Notes: a model not told the origin generated them from the sequence alone. A stretch of DNA of 64,000 bases from Bacillus alkalisoli (GCF_002797415.1 NZ_KZ454944.1:2808665-2872664); one strand, 5' to 3'; positions 43,050-53,497 are shown, numbered from the stretch's first letter. Numbers and translations: made by a program.

Positions 43050-43066
43050 TTAGTACCTAGTGCTAA
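43050..43066. promoter_or_regulatory. FapR operator in the fabI promoter
   Basis: TTAGTACCTAGTGCTAA matches the 17-bp FapR consensus (TTAGTACC-type half sites around TAGT). On the minus strand TATAAT lies immediately upstream, so FapR would cover the transcription start of fabI. Confidence 0.88.
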
Positions 43067-43129
43067 TTATAGCATAAGAGAATGAAGATTAAAAATCATT
43101 TTTTTAGTAATACTTTCGACACCGGATTT

Positions 43130-43291
43130 AATAGAAGGGAAACTAGCCAACGTTCTATAACGCATGCTGAAGATTTGGCAATAGAGGAAGCTTGTGAAGA
43201 TATTGGTTCCAGGCGACAAGAGGATACTACTTTATACGTAACATTAGAGTCTTGTCCAATATTCGCAAGGGCTATTGTGCAATCACGTATG
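43130..43291 (+). pseudogene. Decayed tadA (tRNA adenosine deaminase) fragment
   Basis: The frame reads NRRETSQRSITHAEDLAIEE, ACEDIGSRRQ, DTTLYVTLESCPIFARAIVQ, SRM, which follows the TadA core (NLRETxQRSIAHAEML, TLYVTLEPCPMCAGA, SR). The zinc-ligand His and catalytic Glu (HAE) remain, but PCxxC has become SCPIF, losing one Cys, and both ends of the gene are missing. Non-functional internal fragment between fabI and the NERD gene. Confidence 0.8.
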
Positions 43292-43303
43292 ATTTTGATT
43301 ATA

Positions 43304-44325
43304 TTAATTTTTAAAGACTTCTTTGTCGTTCTTAGCATTTGAAATTTTGTTGAACTCTAAGTAATAAACTGTTGCACTGCCTTTCCCTGTTTTTTCTTTA
43401 CAAACTGATTTTAAAATCTTTTTGACTACTGTATCTGATTGAACCTCTAAGAACCATCTAGCTTCTTTATTAGTGATTTTTGAACCAAATAAAAGGGAGT
43501 AGTCTCTTAAAGATTGCATGTGTGCGTTTTTACTAGGGTGTTGACAAAAAGGACATATCCAAACAGCCTTAAAAACAACTCTTTTCATTTTTAAACTCAT
43601 ACATTCCGGGCAATGTACACCTGTTAAAATATCATGTCTTGTTATATTAAATTTAGTAATAATATCAGCATCGTAAGGAGTGTCTTTTTTAATTAATGTT
43701 TTCGCTAATTGCTTTAATTCATTAATCGTAAATAATTCTTTTTGAGATTGCATTTCTAGTTTTTTTAATGTAGATGGTAAACTTTCTAGTCTGATAAGAT
43801 TTGAAGGTTTAGTAGCTTGTTCTGGAGTCATTGCGAGTTGTACAGAGGGATTGGTAAATACAACAAATGGGTAAATCTTAGGCGAATTTTTTATTTGTTT
43901 GTTTAAAAATATTTTTAACTGCATTAATTGCCGGTCTATTTGTTGGAGAGGTTCATTAATTACTTCACTTAAACTATTTTTTCTTGAAAAAGCTGCTTAA
44001 AATTTGCATCGTAGATTATTTTCCCTGTATGATGTTTGGCATCAACCATTATGAAGTAGCTTTTTAAAAAAACTAAAGCATCTATTTGGTAGAAGTATCC
44101 TGATTCGTTTTGAAGTCTTAAATTATGAAGTACTATATGTTCGTTTTTTGGAAGAAATGATAGATAGTAATTTAGGGATTTCTCCCCTTTTAAGCCTGCA
44201 TTTTTCTTACCAAGCTCAGATGTTAATTGCGATTTAGCCTTGCATTTGTCAGAAATTCTCCTATCACCAACAATTAGTCTCTCATGATAAGTTGTAACTG
44301 TTGCGTCTTTTAAGATCATAGGCAA
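43304..44325 (-). pseudogene. NERD-domain/zinc-ribbon gene broken by a frameshift
   Basis: Two frames together make one NERD protein. The first (43969-44325) has the nuclease-related domain: GLKGEKSLNYYLSFLP, QIDALVFLKSYFIMVDAKHH, TGKI. The second (43304-43924) continues with PFVVFTNPSVQLAM and a zinc ribbon CPECMSLKMK ... CPFCQ. At the A6 run (43977-43982 on the plus strand as T6) one extra base would restore a continuous frame reading SLSEVINEPLQQIDRQLMQL. Either a true frameshift (phase variation is possible at the homopolymer) or a sequencing error. Confidence 0.8.
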
Positions 44326-44466
44326 CCTCCTTTTCCAATTGGTTTTTACAATTATATTATATATTTTCTTTCTGTATTTTTCTATTAAAAAGTACTAGAT
44401 TTAATTTGTTGTAAGATATATATTTTGAGTTTTTTTATTCTTACTTTTGGGTCATTTTGTAACTTG

Positions 44467-44980
44467 CTTCGGTCATTTCGAGCCTCACTTCGGTCACTTC
44501 GCACTTTCTTCGGTCACTTTGTACTTACTTCGGTCACTTTGCACCTTGCTTCGGTCACTTTGCACCTCGCTTCGGTCAATTCGAGCCTCGCTTCGGTCAC
44601 ATCGCACCTCACTTCGGTCACTTTGCACTCGCTTCGGTCCATTCGCACTTTACTTCGGTCACTTTGCACCTTGCTTCGGTCACTTTGCACCTCGCTTCGG
44701 TCAATTCGAGCCTCGCTTCGGTCACATCGCACCTCACTTCGGTCACTTTGCACTCGCTTCGGTCAATTCGCACTTTACTTCGGTCACTTTGCACCTCGCT
44801 TCGGTCACTTTGCACCTTGCTTTGGTCACTTTGTACCTCACTTCGGTCACTTCAATCCTCACTTCGGTCACTTTGCACCTCACTTCGGTCACTTTGCACC
44901 TCGCTTCGGTCACTTTGCACCTTACTTTGGTCACTTTGCACCTCACTTCGGTCACTTCACACCTCGCTTCGGTCACTTTT
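44467..44980. repeat. 20-21-bp tandem array, about 25 units
   Basis: Units of the form CTTCGGTCACTTTGCACCTC repeat with spacing of 20 or 21 bp (for example CGGTCA at 44470, 44491, 44511, 44531, 44552, 44573, 44594, 44615, 44635). Lack of stops in several frames on both strands produces low-complexity pseudo-ORFs that I do not consider genes. It fills the gap between the antiporter 3' end and the NERD gene. Confidence 0.92.
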
Positions 44981-45022
44981 ACTATTACTATATTGCCTTA
45001 ATTTTAATCAAATATATAAGAA

Positions 45023-45050
45023 GCCCACGTTCAAAGTAACGAACGTGGGT
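45023..45050. terminator. Terminator of the antiporter gene
   Basis: CCCACGTTC AAAGTAAC GAACGTGGG: perfect 9-bp stem, just after the antiporter stop on the minus strand. Confidence 0.7.
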
Positions 45051-45062
45051 CAAAATATTTCA

Positions 45063-47126
45063 TTAATCGTAATCCTTCGACAACATTACTTCTTTCGGTA
45101 CCTCTGTGCCGCGAGTACCTCTTAAGTCTTCTTTACCTTCTGCAGGATAAAGGATAATAAAGCTTTCTGGATTAATTTTTGCTAATTTATTTGGTACTCG
45201 TTCTAGCTGAGGGTGCCATGCTACAGTACCTTTCCTCGCACTTAACACCACTACTAAATCATCTGACATAAATGTATCTAACTTCGTTTCATATAAAGCT
45301 GTCCAGCCTTCTACCCACTCTACAACAGTTGGCGGATTAGGCTTTACTTCCTTCATGTGTGCTTTATATGTATCAGGAAAATCTTTAATCACGTAGCAAT
45401 GCATCGTTGCTCCTAATGTAGCAGCAATATTCTTCACTGTAGAAAGTGCATCCCAATATCCTGTTTTATGGTCTATTCCCATCGGTAATATAAGGACAAC
45501 TCGTTTCGTCGTATTTAATGGATGACCTAGTTTAGATATCAATACAGAAATAGTTGTTTGATCTAACACTTGGTCTATAACTCCACCAAAAATCTTTTGA
45601 GGAGTTGTTCTTTCCCCGTTCCAACCTGCTACTAGCGTCGTGATTCGCTCTTCCGCTATTGCTCTGTTTATTCCAATTGCAATATTTCGATCAACACGAG
45701 TTGTCACCCTCATCGGAACGTCCGCACCACTTGAGTAGGAAACAGCATTTTCTAACATTTTTTCAGCCTTCGCTACATCACCTTCAGCTGAAAACATGTC
45801 ACGTTGTACTACACTTAAGGCATAGAGTGGGTTTTCCTGCGTTTTTGATTTTCGGATTAAGAAAGCTAAATCTAATAATGAATTCATTGTGTTTGGATTT
45901 GCAACGGGAATTAAAATTCTCTCTGGTGCATCCGATTTTTTAAATGGCTCTTGTGCTTCTAATAGCGCAAGTTTTCGTCCAAATTTTTCTACAATATAAG
46001 GGCCAACTATACATGTAATTAAAATCATAATAATTACACCATTAACTGTAGCTTGGTCCAGTAAACCAACATTGAATCCTACTAATGTTGCCGCTAATGT
46101 AGCGGCAGCTTGCGGTGTCGTTAATCCGAACACAACAATTCTTTCCGTTGGTGTGTAATTATATAACTTGGAAGTAATGAAGGAAGCTACATACTTACCT
46201 GTTAATATACTTACAACAATTAAGCCCGTTAAAATCCAAGCTTTTGGGTTCCCAAACAACACCCTTAGGTCCATTAACATTCCAACACTTAATAAAAAGA
46301 ATGGAATGAATAGAGCATTTCCAGTAAATCTAATTCTGTTCATTAAAGCACCTTGGTCGAAAATAAAGCGATTTAGTGCTAAGCCGACTAAGAATGCTCC
46401 GATGATTGGTTGAAGACCTGCCAGAAGAGCAAGTGACCCAGCCAAAAATAACATTACCATAACAAACGTGAATTCGACCGGCCCTTCTGTCGTGACATTT
46501 CGGAAAAACCATCTCGAGACAAAAGGTGTGCCAATAAAGATAATTGCTACAAATACAATGAGTGAAATCGTCAATTTAACCCCAAAGTACATGTCAAGCT
46601 GACCTGCCGCTGCACCAGTTATTACAGCTAGAACCAACAAGGCAAAAGTGTCTGTTAAAATACTTCCACCGACAGCAGTTGTAACAGCTTTATTTTTGCC
46701 AATACCAAGTCGGCTTGCGATTGGATAGCCTAGTAGAGTATGGGAGCCTAAAATGGATCCTATTAATATAGCTGCGGCTAGACTATAGCCTAACAACAAA
46801 GTAACTATTGTTCCTAGAGCAAGTGGAATAAAGAAAGAAAGAAAACCGTACACAATACTTCTGCTCCGATATTTCTTAAATCCATCTAAATCCATTTCAA
46901 GTCCAGCAATGAAAATAATAAATAATAAACCTACTGTTCCTAATAATTCTATCGTTTGTGTTCTTTCTAAAATTCCAAGGCCATTTGGCCCGATTATTAC
47001 TCCAGCTAGGATGGGCCCAATTAAACCCGGTATTCGTAATAATTTCATCAAATAGGGAAAGATAAAAAAGATAATCATAGCGATACCAAAGATTAGAACA
47101 GGTTCTTTGATTGGTAAGTCAAACAA
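45063..47126 (-). CDS. CPA2-family cation/proton antiporter with C-terminal Usp-like domain
   Basis: A 687-aa protein: about 12-13 helices to residue 390 with CPA2 marks (GPILAGVIIGPNGLG, FIAGLEMDLDGFKK, ILGSHTLLGYPIA, FLVGLALNRF), then a universal-stress-like domain (about 400-540, RILIPVANPNTMNSLLDLAF) and a second cytosolic region. Resembles YjbQ of B. subtilis by position and type, but is longer. Expected to exchange Na+ or K+ for H+. Monocistronic; divergent from the SEDS gene. Confidence 0.88.
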   Translation of the reverse strand: MFDLPIKEPVLIFGIAMIIFFIFPYLMKLLRIPGLIGPILAGVIIGPNGLGILERTQTIELLGTVGLLFIIFIAGLEMDLDGFKKYRSRSIVYGFLSFFIPLALGTIVTLLLGYSLAAAILIGSILGSHTLLGYPIASRLGIGKNKAVTTAVGGSILTDTFALLVLAVITGAAAGQLDMYFGVKLTISLIVFVAIIFIGTPFVSRWFFRNVTTEGPVEFTFVMVMLFLAGSLALLAGLQPIIGAFLVGLALNRFIFDQGALMNRIRFTGNALFIPFFLLSVGMLMDLRVLFGNPKAWILTGLIVVSILTGKYVASFITSKLYNYTPTERIVVFGLTTPQAAATLAATLVGFNVGLLDQATVNGVIIMILITCIVGPYIVEKFGRKLALLEAQEPFKKSDAPERILIPVANPNTMNSLLDLAFLIRKSKTQENPLYALSVVQRDMFSAEGDVAKAEKMLENAVSYSSGADVPMRVTTRVDRNIAIGINRAIAEERITTLVAGWNGERTTPQKIFGGVIDQVLDQTTISVLISKLGHPLNTTKRVVLILPMGIDHKTGYWDALSTVKNIAATLGATMHCYVIKDFPDTYKAHMKEVKPNPPTVVEWVEGWTALYETKLDTFMSDDLVVVLSARKGTVAWHPQLERVPNKLAKINPESFIILYPAEGKEDLRGTRGTEVPKEVMLSKDYD

Positions 47127-47277
47127 GTAAAATCCTCCTATCTATTCTACTAATAGACATTCTTTTATGTATAAACAATTAGTATGTTAAATACTTTACT
47201 AATGAAAAAGTATACCATGAACAACTGCTCGTTAGAAAAAAAATTTTAATAAATGGAAAAAAAAAGAGGGTGAAGAA

Positions 47278-48465
47278 ATGGAACAAGATTCTGTCGTAAG
47301 TTGGAAGATTGATTATACGTTACTTTTTACAATCTTTCTGTTAGCCATCATAAGTTTTATTATGTTACTTTCCATACAACCTACTCTTCCAACTAAACTT
47401 CAACCCATTTCTTTCGTACATAAACAATTTTTTTGGTATTCAGTAGGTATTTTCGCAGGTGGAGCATGTTTATTTATCGATTATGATCGATTTCAAATGA
47501 TTGGTATGTACTTGTATGGTTTTGGATTAGTTTTATTAATTGGGTTAGAATTACCTTTGTCATCCTATGTTCAAACTTTAAACGGAGCTACAAGTTGGTA
47601 TCGGCTACCTGGCATCGGAAATATTCAACCTTCTGAATTTATGAAAGTGGCTTATATTATTGCTTGTAGCATTTTACTATCTAAAAATAAAAAGAAACTT
47701 ATGGAGAAAGAACTAGAAGGAGAAGCGTTATTAAGAAGCGAATGGATATTGTTAGGTCAATTGGCTTTACTATTTATACTGCCAACACTATTGTTAATTA
47801 GACAACCTGACTTAGGAATGACAATGGTGTACGGAGCTATTTTTTTAACCTATTTACTTATTTCAGAAGTTCGCTGGAGTATATTACTAACTATATTCGG
47901 TGTTGGAATTGTGACTTTTTCAAGTTTAGTTTTTAGCTATCTTCGCTTTCCTGCTTTTTTTAATAAATACATCATCCATGAGTATCAACTAGGAAGAGTT
48001 TGGGGTTGGTTAGACCCGTATCAACATCAAGATGCTTATGGATTCCAATTAGTTCAGTCATTAAAAGCCATAGGTGCTGGAACATTATATGGGACTGGGT
48101 TAGGTCATGTGGAAGTTTCCCTGCCAGAAGCACATACAGACTTTATTTTTGCAATGATAGCCGAACAGTTCGGATTTATTGGTGCAAGTATTGTTATTGC
48201 ACTATTTTTCTTCTTGATTTTTAGAATTATTTCTATTTCTTTGCAATGTCATGATTACTTTGGGAGTTACATTTGTGCAGGAATTGTTGGTATGATAAGT
48301 TTTCAAGTTTTCCAAAATATAGGGATGACTGTTGGATTACTTCCTATTACAGGATTACCATTGCCATTTGTTAGTTATGGAGGGTCTTCTCTCGTATCTT
48401 ATATGATATGTATTGGGTTAGTATTAAACGTATTCGCACGCACGAAAAACTATATGTTTGAATAA
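47278..48465 (+). CDS. FtsW/RodA/SpoVE (SEDS) family glycosyltransferase
   Basis: A 395-aa polytopic protein with about ten helices. SEDS marks: NGATSWYRLPGIGNIQPSEF, KVAYIIACSILL, RQPDLGMTMVYGAIF, PEAHTDFIFAMIAEQFGFIG, and GLPLPFVSYGGSSLVSYM. These enzymes polymerise lipid II with a partner class B PBP; none is nearby. Its cellular role (division, elongation or spore cortex) cannot be decided from sequence alone. It is followed closely by prpE. Confidence 0.88.
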   Translation: MEQDSVVSWKIDYTLLFTIFLLAIISFIMLLSIQPTLPTKLQPISFVHKQFFWYSVGIFAGGACLFIDYDRFQMIGMYLYGFGLVLLIGLELPLSSYVQTLNGATSWYRLPGIGNIQPSEFMKVAYIIACSILLSKNKKKLMEKELEGEALLRSEWILLGQLALLFILPTLLLIRQPDLGMTMVYGAIFLTYLLISEVRWSILLTIFGVGIVTFSSLVFSYLRFPAFFNKYIIHEYQLGRVWGWLDPYQHQDAYGFQLVQSLKAIGAGTLYGTGLGHVEVSLPEAHTDFIFAMIAEQFGFIGASIVIALFFFLIFRIISISLQCHDYFGSYICAGIVGMISFQVFQNIGMTVGLLPITGLPLPFVSYGGSSLVSYMICIGLVLNVFARTKNYMFE

Positions 48466-48480
48466 AGGAGAGAGAAAGAA

Positions 48481-49221
48481 TTGACAAAGTTTGATATTAT
48501 TGGGGATGTTCACGGATGTTACGATGAGATGATACAGCTTATAAAAAAGCTTGGATATGGGATAGATGGTAAAAAAGCCATTCATCCAAAAGGGCGGAAG
48601 TTAACGTTTGTTGGGGATTTAACAGATCGTGGTCCACATTCATTAAAGGTCATTTCATTTGTTTATTCGCTTGTTCAACACGATTTAGCACATTACGTAC
48701 CTGGAAACCATTGCAATAAACTATACCGTTATCTTCTAGGAAATAAAGTGCAAGTAACACATGGATTAGAAACAACGGTTGCGGAATTAGAGCTTTTGAC
48801 TCCTCATGAACGAAAGAACATAGCTGAAATGTTTATAAAATTGTATGAAAATGCCTCTTTATATGAAGTATTAGATAGCGGAAAACTTGTTGTTTGTCAT
48901 GCAGGAATTAAAAAAGAGTATATCGGATCAGCATCTAAAAAAGTGAAAACATTTGTTTTATATGGGGATATTACTGGCGAATTTGAAGAAAGCGGCATGC
49001 CAGTTCGACGTGATTGGGCTCGTCACTATGACGGGGAGGCTTGGGTTGTTTACGGTCACACACCTGTTAAAGATGTAAGGACTATTAATAAAACAGTAAA
49101 CATTGATACTGGGGCTGTATTTGGCGGACATTTAAGTGCGATTCGATACCCAGAAATGGAAGTTGTGTCTGTTGCTTCTTCCATGCCTTTTGTAGAAGAA
49201 AAGTTTAGATCGTTTGATTAA
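48481..49221 (+). CDS. prpE: Bis(5'-nucleosyl)-tetraphosphatase PrpE
   Basis: A 246-aa calcineurin-like phosphoesterase with [50 protein letters not shown] and [11 protein letters not shown]. PrpE hydrolyses Ap4A asymmetrically and affects spore germination. TTG start with GGAGAG upstream. Convergent with the rluA-type gene with a shared terminator. Confidence 0.93.
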   Translation: MTKFDIIGDVHGCYDEMIQLIKKLGYGIDGKKAIHPKGRKLTFVGDLTDRGPHSLKVISFVYSLVQHDLAHYVPGNHCNKLYRYLLGNKVQVTHGLETTVAELELLTPHERKNIAEMFIKLYENASLYEVLDSGKLVVCHAGIKKEYIGSASKKVKTFVLYGDITGEFEESGMPVRRDWARHYDGEAWVVYGHTPVKDVRTINKTVNIDTGAVFGGHLSAIRYPEMEVVSVASSMPFVEEKFRSFD

Positions 49222-49266
49222 ACAGCTTGGAGGCCAACTTTTAATAGTGGCCTCCAAGCTGTTTTA
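49221..49266. terminator. Bidirectional terminator between prpE and rluA-type gene
   Basis: AACAGCTTGGAGGCCA ... TGGCCTCCAAGCTGTT: a 16-bp perfect stem flanked by A and T runs. Confidence 0.92.
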
Positions 49267-50155
49267 TTAGTTCCTTCATATCCTCTGGCAAATCTGCCAT
49301 AAAAGTCATTTCTTTCTTCAAAATCGGATGAAAGAATGTTATCTTCTCGCTATGTAATGCTTGACGATTTATAATGTCTCTTTTCCCACCGTATAAATCA
49401 TCCCCCACTAAAGGGTGTCCTAAGAAAGCTAAGTGCACACGAATTTGGTGGGTTCTTCCCGTTTCTAGTTGTAGTCGAAGAACGGTATAATCCCTACTCT
49501 TACTAATTACTTCATAGTGAGTTACCGCAAGCTGTCCATCTGACCTAACTTCCCTTTCAATGATACTATCAGGCTTTCTACCGATTGGAGCATCAATTGT
49601 ACCCGCATCTCCTTGGGTAAGACGATGAGCTATAGCAAAGTAAGACCTGTTAATTTCATGTTGCTTCTGCTGTAAAGAAAACAAATGATGGACAAACCTA
49701 TTTTTTGCAATAAGCATTACACCGGATGTATCACGATCTAAACGAGTAACAATATGAACAGTTGCAGGAATGCCATTCTTTTTATAATAGTGTAAAAGTG
49801 CATTGGCAACAGAGCCTGTTGGATGTTCACGTGATGGTATGGAGTTCATATGACTAGGCTTATTGATTAAAAGGACTTCTTCATCCTCATAAAGTATCGT
49901 AAGTTGTATATCTTCAGCTACCATCTCTTCACTCGGTAATTCTTCTGGAAATAAAACTTGTACTATGTCGTCTTTTTCCAACCGATAGCGCACCGTTACT
50001 TCTTCACTATTCACACGGATAGCCCCACCGCCAAATTTAATGTCGGTAAGGGCCGCTTTGGAAATATGTTGTTTTCTTAAGTATTCTCGAAGGATCATAC
50101 CATCGTCATCGGTTGTTGCTTGAAATGTTAGTTGATAATTTTTCAAGAATTTCAT
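49241..50155 (-). CDS. RluA-family pseudouridine synthase (YjbO type)
   Basis: A 304-aa enzyme: N-terminal S4-like RNA-binding segment (LREYLRKQHISKAALTDIKF), catalytic motif VTRLDRDTSGVMLIAKN with the active-site Asp, and LQLETGRTHQIRVHLAFLGH. Isomerises uridine in rRNA or tRNA; the target is unknown. Operon with yjbM and nadF. Confidence 0.92.
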   Translation of the reverse strand: MKFLKNYQLTFQATTDDDGMILREYLRKQHISKAALTDIKFGGGAIRVNSEEVTVRYRLEKDDIVQVLFPEELPSEEMVAEDIQLTILYEDEEVLLINKPSHMNSIPSREHPTGSVANALLHYYKKNGIPATVHIVTRLDRDTSGVMLIAKNRFVHHLFSLQQKQHEINRSYFAIAHRLTQGDAGTIDAPIGRKPDSIIEREVRSDGQLAVTHYEVISKSRDYTVLRLQLETGRTHQIRVHLAFLGHPLVGDDLYGGKRDIINRQALHSEKITFFHPILKKEMTFMADLPEDMKELIKQLGGHY

Positions 50156-50164
50156 CCTCTTGGC

Positions 50165-50959
50165 TTAGCCGGAAATAAACGAGTCACGCACTCTTTTCCA
50201 AAATGGGAAAGGTCTAAATCTAGCAAATCGAATTTTTTCTTTTGCCACACGACATTGAATCGATTTTACATCTTTATGTAAAAGGGTTAAATGGTCAATG
50301 GTTATTTGAAAATCGACATCATTTACTGGCTTTAATAAAGCAGTATGATGGTCCGGCAACACTAATGGCGAGCCAATCGTACGAAATACTCGATTGTTAA
50401 TGGAAGCCATTTCTGCAATTTGAATTGCAGGTAAGGAAGGATGCAATATAGCTCCTCCAAGTGCTTTGTTGTAAGCTGTACTCCCTGAAGGCGTGGAAAT
50501 ACAAAGTCCGTCTCCTCTAAACGTTTCAAAAAGTTGTCCTTTAATTTCTACGTCCATTACTAACGTACCTTCTACACTTTTTACCGTACATTCATTTAGC
50601 GCTAAGTTGGTAGATTCACGTGATCCATTATTGTAACGTATTATTACTTCGAGCAAAGGATACTCAATGACTTGGTAAGGAGTTTTTGCGACTGCAATGA
50701 CCAACTTTTCAATTTCCTCAGGTACCCAGTCTGCATAAAAACCTAGATGTCCTGTATGAACACCTATGAAAGCAGTTTTATCTAACCTACTTCTATATTT
50801 ATGAAAAGCATAAAGAAGAGTTCCGTCACCACCTACTGAGATGACTAGGTCTGGTTGATCTTCATCATATGTAAGGTCAAAATCTTGCAAATATGTTTTA
50901 ATTCGTTGCATTAATGTATTGGATTTATGATCCCCTTTAGAAGTGACTGCAAACTTCAT
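50165..50959 (-). CDS. nadF: NAD kinase
   Basis: A 264-aa enzyme phosphorylating NAD to NADP. GGDGT at residues 43-47 ([13 protein letters not shown]), conserved NALNECTV-like segment ([10 protein letters not shown]), and [20 protein letters not shown]. Middle gene of the operon; downstream of the alarmone synthase. Confidence 0.95.
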   Translation of the reverse strand: MKFAVTSKGDHKSNTLMQRIKTYLQDFDLTYDEDQPDLVISVGGDGTLLYAFHKYRSRLDKTAFIGVHTGHLGFYADWVPEEIEKLVIAVAKTPYQVIEYPLLEVIIRYNNGSRESTNLALNECTVKSVEGTLVMDVEIKGQLFETFRGDGLCISTPSGSTAYNKALGGAILHPSLPAIQIAEMASINNRVFRTIGSPLVLPDHHTALLKPVNDVDFQITIDHLTLLHKDVKSIQCRVAKEKIRFARFRPFPFWKRVRDSFISG

Positions 50960-50974
50960 TCTCTCTCACCCGCT

Positions 50975-51610
50975 TTATAAGTTATCTTTGCTTTCCTTTT
51001 TTCGTAAAAAGAAAGCTTGTGCTTCTTGTATTTCCCCACGAATTTTTGACATTTCCTCATCTAATAAATATGCTGCTTCTGCGGCACGAACTAGCCTTTC
51101 CTGAATTTCTTCTGGAAATTGACCACTATATTTATAATTTAGTGAGTGTTCAATGGTTGCCCAAAAATTCATCGCAAGCGTTCTTATTTGAATTTCTACT
51201 AAAATAACCTTTTCCCCTTCAATCGTTTGAACAGGATATTCTACTACAACATGATAAGAACGATATCCACTATTCTTTTTTTCTGAAATGTAGTCTCTCT
51301 CTTCAACAATCTTCATATCATTTCGTTTTCTTAAAAGGTCAACCACTGTATGAATATCATCCACAAACTGGCACATCATTCTCATACCTGCAATATCTTG
51401 CATTTCTACGTCTAATCGCTCAAGAGAAATTCCTTTACGCGTTGCTTTGTCCAAGATACTTGCTATCGGTTTAACCCTCCCTGTTACAAACTCAATTGGC
51501 GAGTGTTCAGACTGTTGTTCAAATTGTGAACGTACTCCCTTTAACTTAACTTTCATTTCATTCACTGCTTGTTTATATGGCGCTAAAAATAAATCCCAAT
51601 GTTGTATCAT
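50975..51610 (-). CDS. Small alarmone synthetase (YjbM/RelQ/SasB type)
   Basis: A 211-aa (p)ppGpp synthetase lacking hydrolase and regulatory domains. Synthetase motifs: IEFVTGRVKPIASILDKATR, MQDIAGMRMMCQFVDDIHTV, SGYRSYHVVVEYP and EIQIRTLAMNFWATIEHSLNYK. RelQ enzymes form tetramers and respond to cell-wall stress. Followed by nadF. Confidence 0.92.
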   Translation of the reverse strand: MIQHWDLFLAPYKQAVNEMKVKLKGVRSQFEQQSEHSPIEFVTGRVKPIASILDKATRKGISLERLDVEMQDIAGMRMMCQFVDDIHTVVDLLRKRNDMKIVEERDYISEKKNSGYRSYHVVVEYPVQTIEGEKVILVEIQIRTLAMNFWATIEHSLNYKYSGQFPEEIQERLVRAAEAAYLLDEEMSKIRGEIQEAQAFFLRKKESKDNL

Positions 51611-51684
51611 ATTGGTCCATACCCCTTAAAGTATTATAGCTATCCTTTTTTCTATCTACATTTGTTCGGAATGGTGGATAACTG

Positions 51685-52059
51685 TTAATTGACAAATACT
51701 TCTGTAACTTTTTTCTCCATCTCTTCTCCATAGTTGGCATTATCTTTAATATTCTCTATTAAATATCCGAGTTCCTCTTCTACGTTTGTTAATAGTAATG
51801 CTATGTTTTCAATAACTAATACGATTGCTTTTTTTTCATCCAACGCTTTCTTCAAATCAGTCCAGTGATCTGCTCCAATGCTAACATGAATAAATTCTGT
51901 TGGAGTTTCTAACTTATAGATAAACGCTAGATGATCGGAGTCGACAAGCATTTGGTTGCTCGCTTCTACTTCTTTTAACGAAAAAGTAACAGGATCAGCA
52001 TGTAACAATAGTTGATGTTCATTCCATGATGTATGTGTAATATTAATTTTCTTTTGCAT
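51685..52059 (-). CDS. YjbL-like hypothetical protein
   Basis: A 124-aa protein, no clear domain. Start ATG 52059 with AAGGAG 6 bp upstream. Beta-rich with VIENIALLLTNVEEELGYLI near the C-terminus. Position between yjbM and yjbK corresponds to yjbL. Function unknown. Confidence 0.7.
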   Translation of the reverse strand: MQKKINITHTSWNEHQLLLHADPVTFSLKEVEASNQMLVDSDHLAFIYKLETPTEFIHVSIGADHWTDLKKALDEKKAIVLVIENIALLLTNVEEELGYLIENIKDNANYGEEMEKKVTEVFVN

Positions 52060-52240
52060 ATGTATCTCCTTCCAACCTTTCATTCCAGTTTTATTTTAAC
52101 ATAATATACAGCAACCTCATAAAAATTTCCCTTTCAAAATTCATTGATATCTTAAAGAAATATAGTAATAATAGAATTATACTTATCGTGTACAACTAGT
52201 AATACAATCATGTATTAAGTTAGAAAGAGGTATTGTATTG

Positions 52241-52822
52241 ATGGAGAGAAATCAAGAAATAGAAATAGAGTTCAAAAATTTATTAAACAAAGAAGAATAT
52301 GAGCGGTTACTTCACACTTTTAACTTACATGAAGAAGCTCCTGTTAAGCAAATAAACCATTATTTAGATACAGACGATTTTCAGTTAAAATCACATGGAT
52401 GTGCCTTACGTATTCGTGAAAAAAAGGGAGCGTATACATTAACACTAAAGCAGCCTAAAGGTGACGGCCTATTAGAAACACATCAAAAAATAAACACAGA
52501 GCAAATGACAGCGGTTATAAATGGCCATAGTATTCCTGTTGGGTATATTAGTTCTATTTTAAAAGATGAACTGCAAGTGAACGGAAGCTCCATAACATAT
52601 TTTGGCTCCTTAACGACACATCGATTTGAAACAGATTATCAGAGTGGATTGTTAGTTTTGGACAAATCTGAGTATTTAAATGTTGTGGATTATGAATTAG
52701 AGTTCGAAGTTTCTAATTACGAAATTGGACAAGGTCAGTTTAAGCAATTATTAGAACAGCAAAAAATCCCGACTCGAGAAACAAAAAATAAAATTGTTCG
52801 ATTTTATGATAAAAAAAATTAG
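52241..52822 (+). CDS. CYTH-domain protein (YjbK type)
   Basis: A 193-aa CYTH/triphosphate-tunnel protein: EIEIEFKNLL at the start, with further tunnel-lining charges in RIREKKGAYTLTLKQPK, ETDYQSGLLVLDKSEYL and YELEFEV. The typical EXEXK is EIEFK. Members hydrolyse inorganic triphosphate or bind nucleotides. An upstream TTG (52238) is the alternative start. Confidence 0.88.
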   Translation: MERNQEIEIEFKNLLNKEEYERLLHTFNLHEEAPVKQINHYLDTDDFQLKSHGCALRIREKKGAYTLTLKQPKGDGLLETHQKINTEQMTAVINGHSIPVGYISSILKDELQVNGSSITYFGSLTTHRFETDYQSGLLVLDKSEYLNVVDYELEFEVSNYEIGQGQFKQLLEQQKIPTRETKNKIVRFYDKKN

Positions 52823-52843
52823 TGATGGAAGGATGAACGAAAT

Positions 52844-53497
52844 ATGAAGACAGACCAACTCCGAACTATGATGGAGATTCAAGCTTTGCAGAGCTTTCAA
52901 AAGCAACCTTCGTCGAGTATGACTAGTCCATTCTCATCCTTTGCAACTATTTTACAACAAGTATTAGACGGAAATGGCTCTACTATTCAGCAAAAAGGAT
53001 TAAATAATAGTTTGCCATTATCAATGAATTCTTTTCCCTTGAACTCTGCAAGTATGTCATCAAATTTTCTTACAAATATTGAAGTTCTTTCTTCTCCTCA
53101 AACGACAAAACCTTTAACTAGTTCAAGTTTTGATCAAATTATTGAGGAAGCTTCTATGAAATATGGTGTTGATGCAAAACTTATCCGTTCTATCATACAA
53201 CATGAGTCTAGCTTCAAAGAAAATGCAACAAGTCATGCTGGTGCAATGGGGTTAATGCAGTTAATGCCGAGAACAGCTAAAGGTCTTGGTGTAACAGACG
53301 CATATGATCCGTGGCAAAACATCATGGGTGGAACTAAATATATTAAGCAAATGCTAAATCGTTATGACGGAAACATCACGCTGGCACTGGCAGCTTATAA
53401 TGCAGGGCCAGGTAATGTCGACAAGTATAATGGAATACCTCCTTTTAAAGAAACAACTAACTATGTCCAAAAAGTCATGGGAAGTTACTATAGCTAA
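52844..53497 (+). CDS. Lytic transglycosylase (YjbJ type)
   Basis: A 217-aa protein with a Ser/Gln-rich N-terminal region and a C-terminal Slt-type domain: [20 protein letters not shown] with catalytic Glu, [14 protein letters not shown] and [15 protein letters not shown]. No signal peptide is visible, as is known for some bacilli homologues. Cleaves peptidoglycan. Confidence 0.88.
   Translation: MKTDQLRTMMEIQALQSFQKQPSSSMTSPFSSFATILQQVLDGNGSTIQQKGLNNSLPLSMNSFPLNSASMSSNFLTNIEVLSSPQTTKPLTSSSFDQIIEEASMKYGVDAKLIRSIIQHESSFKENATSHAGAMGLMQLMPRTAKGLGVTDAYDPWQNIMGGTKYIKQMLNRYDGNITLALAAYNAGPGNVDKYNGIPPFKETTNYVQKVMGSYYS

Noticed and set aside
44425-45125. Several long open frames on both strands in the CTTCGGTCA array (up to 204 aa)
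   Set aside because: They arise from the 20-21-bp repeat, are simultaneously open in several frames, have repetitive composition and no fitting ribosome site.
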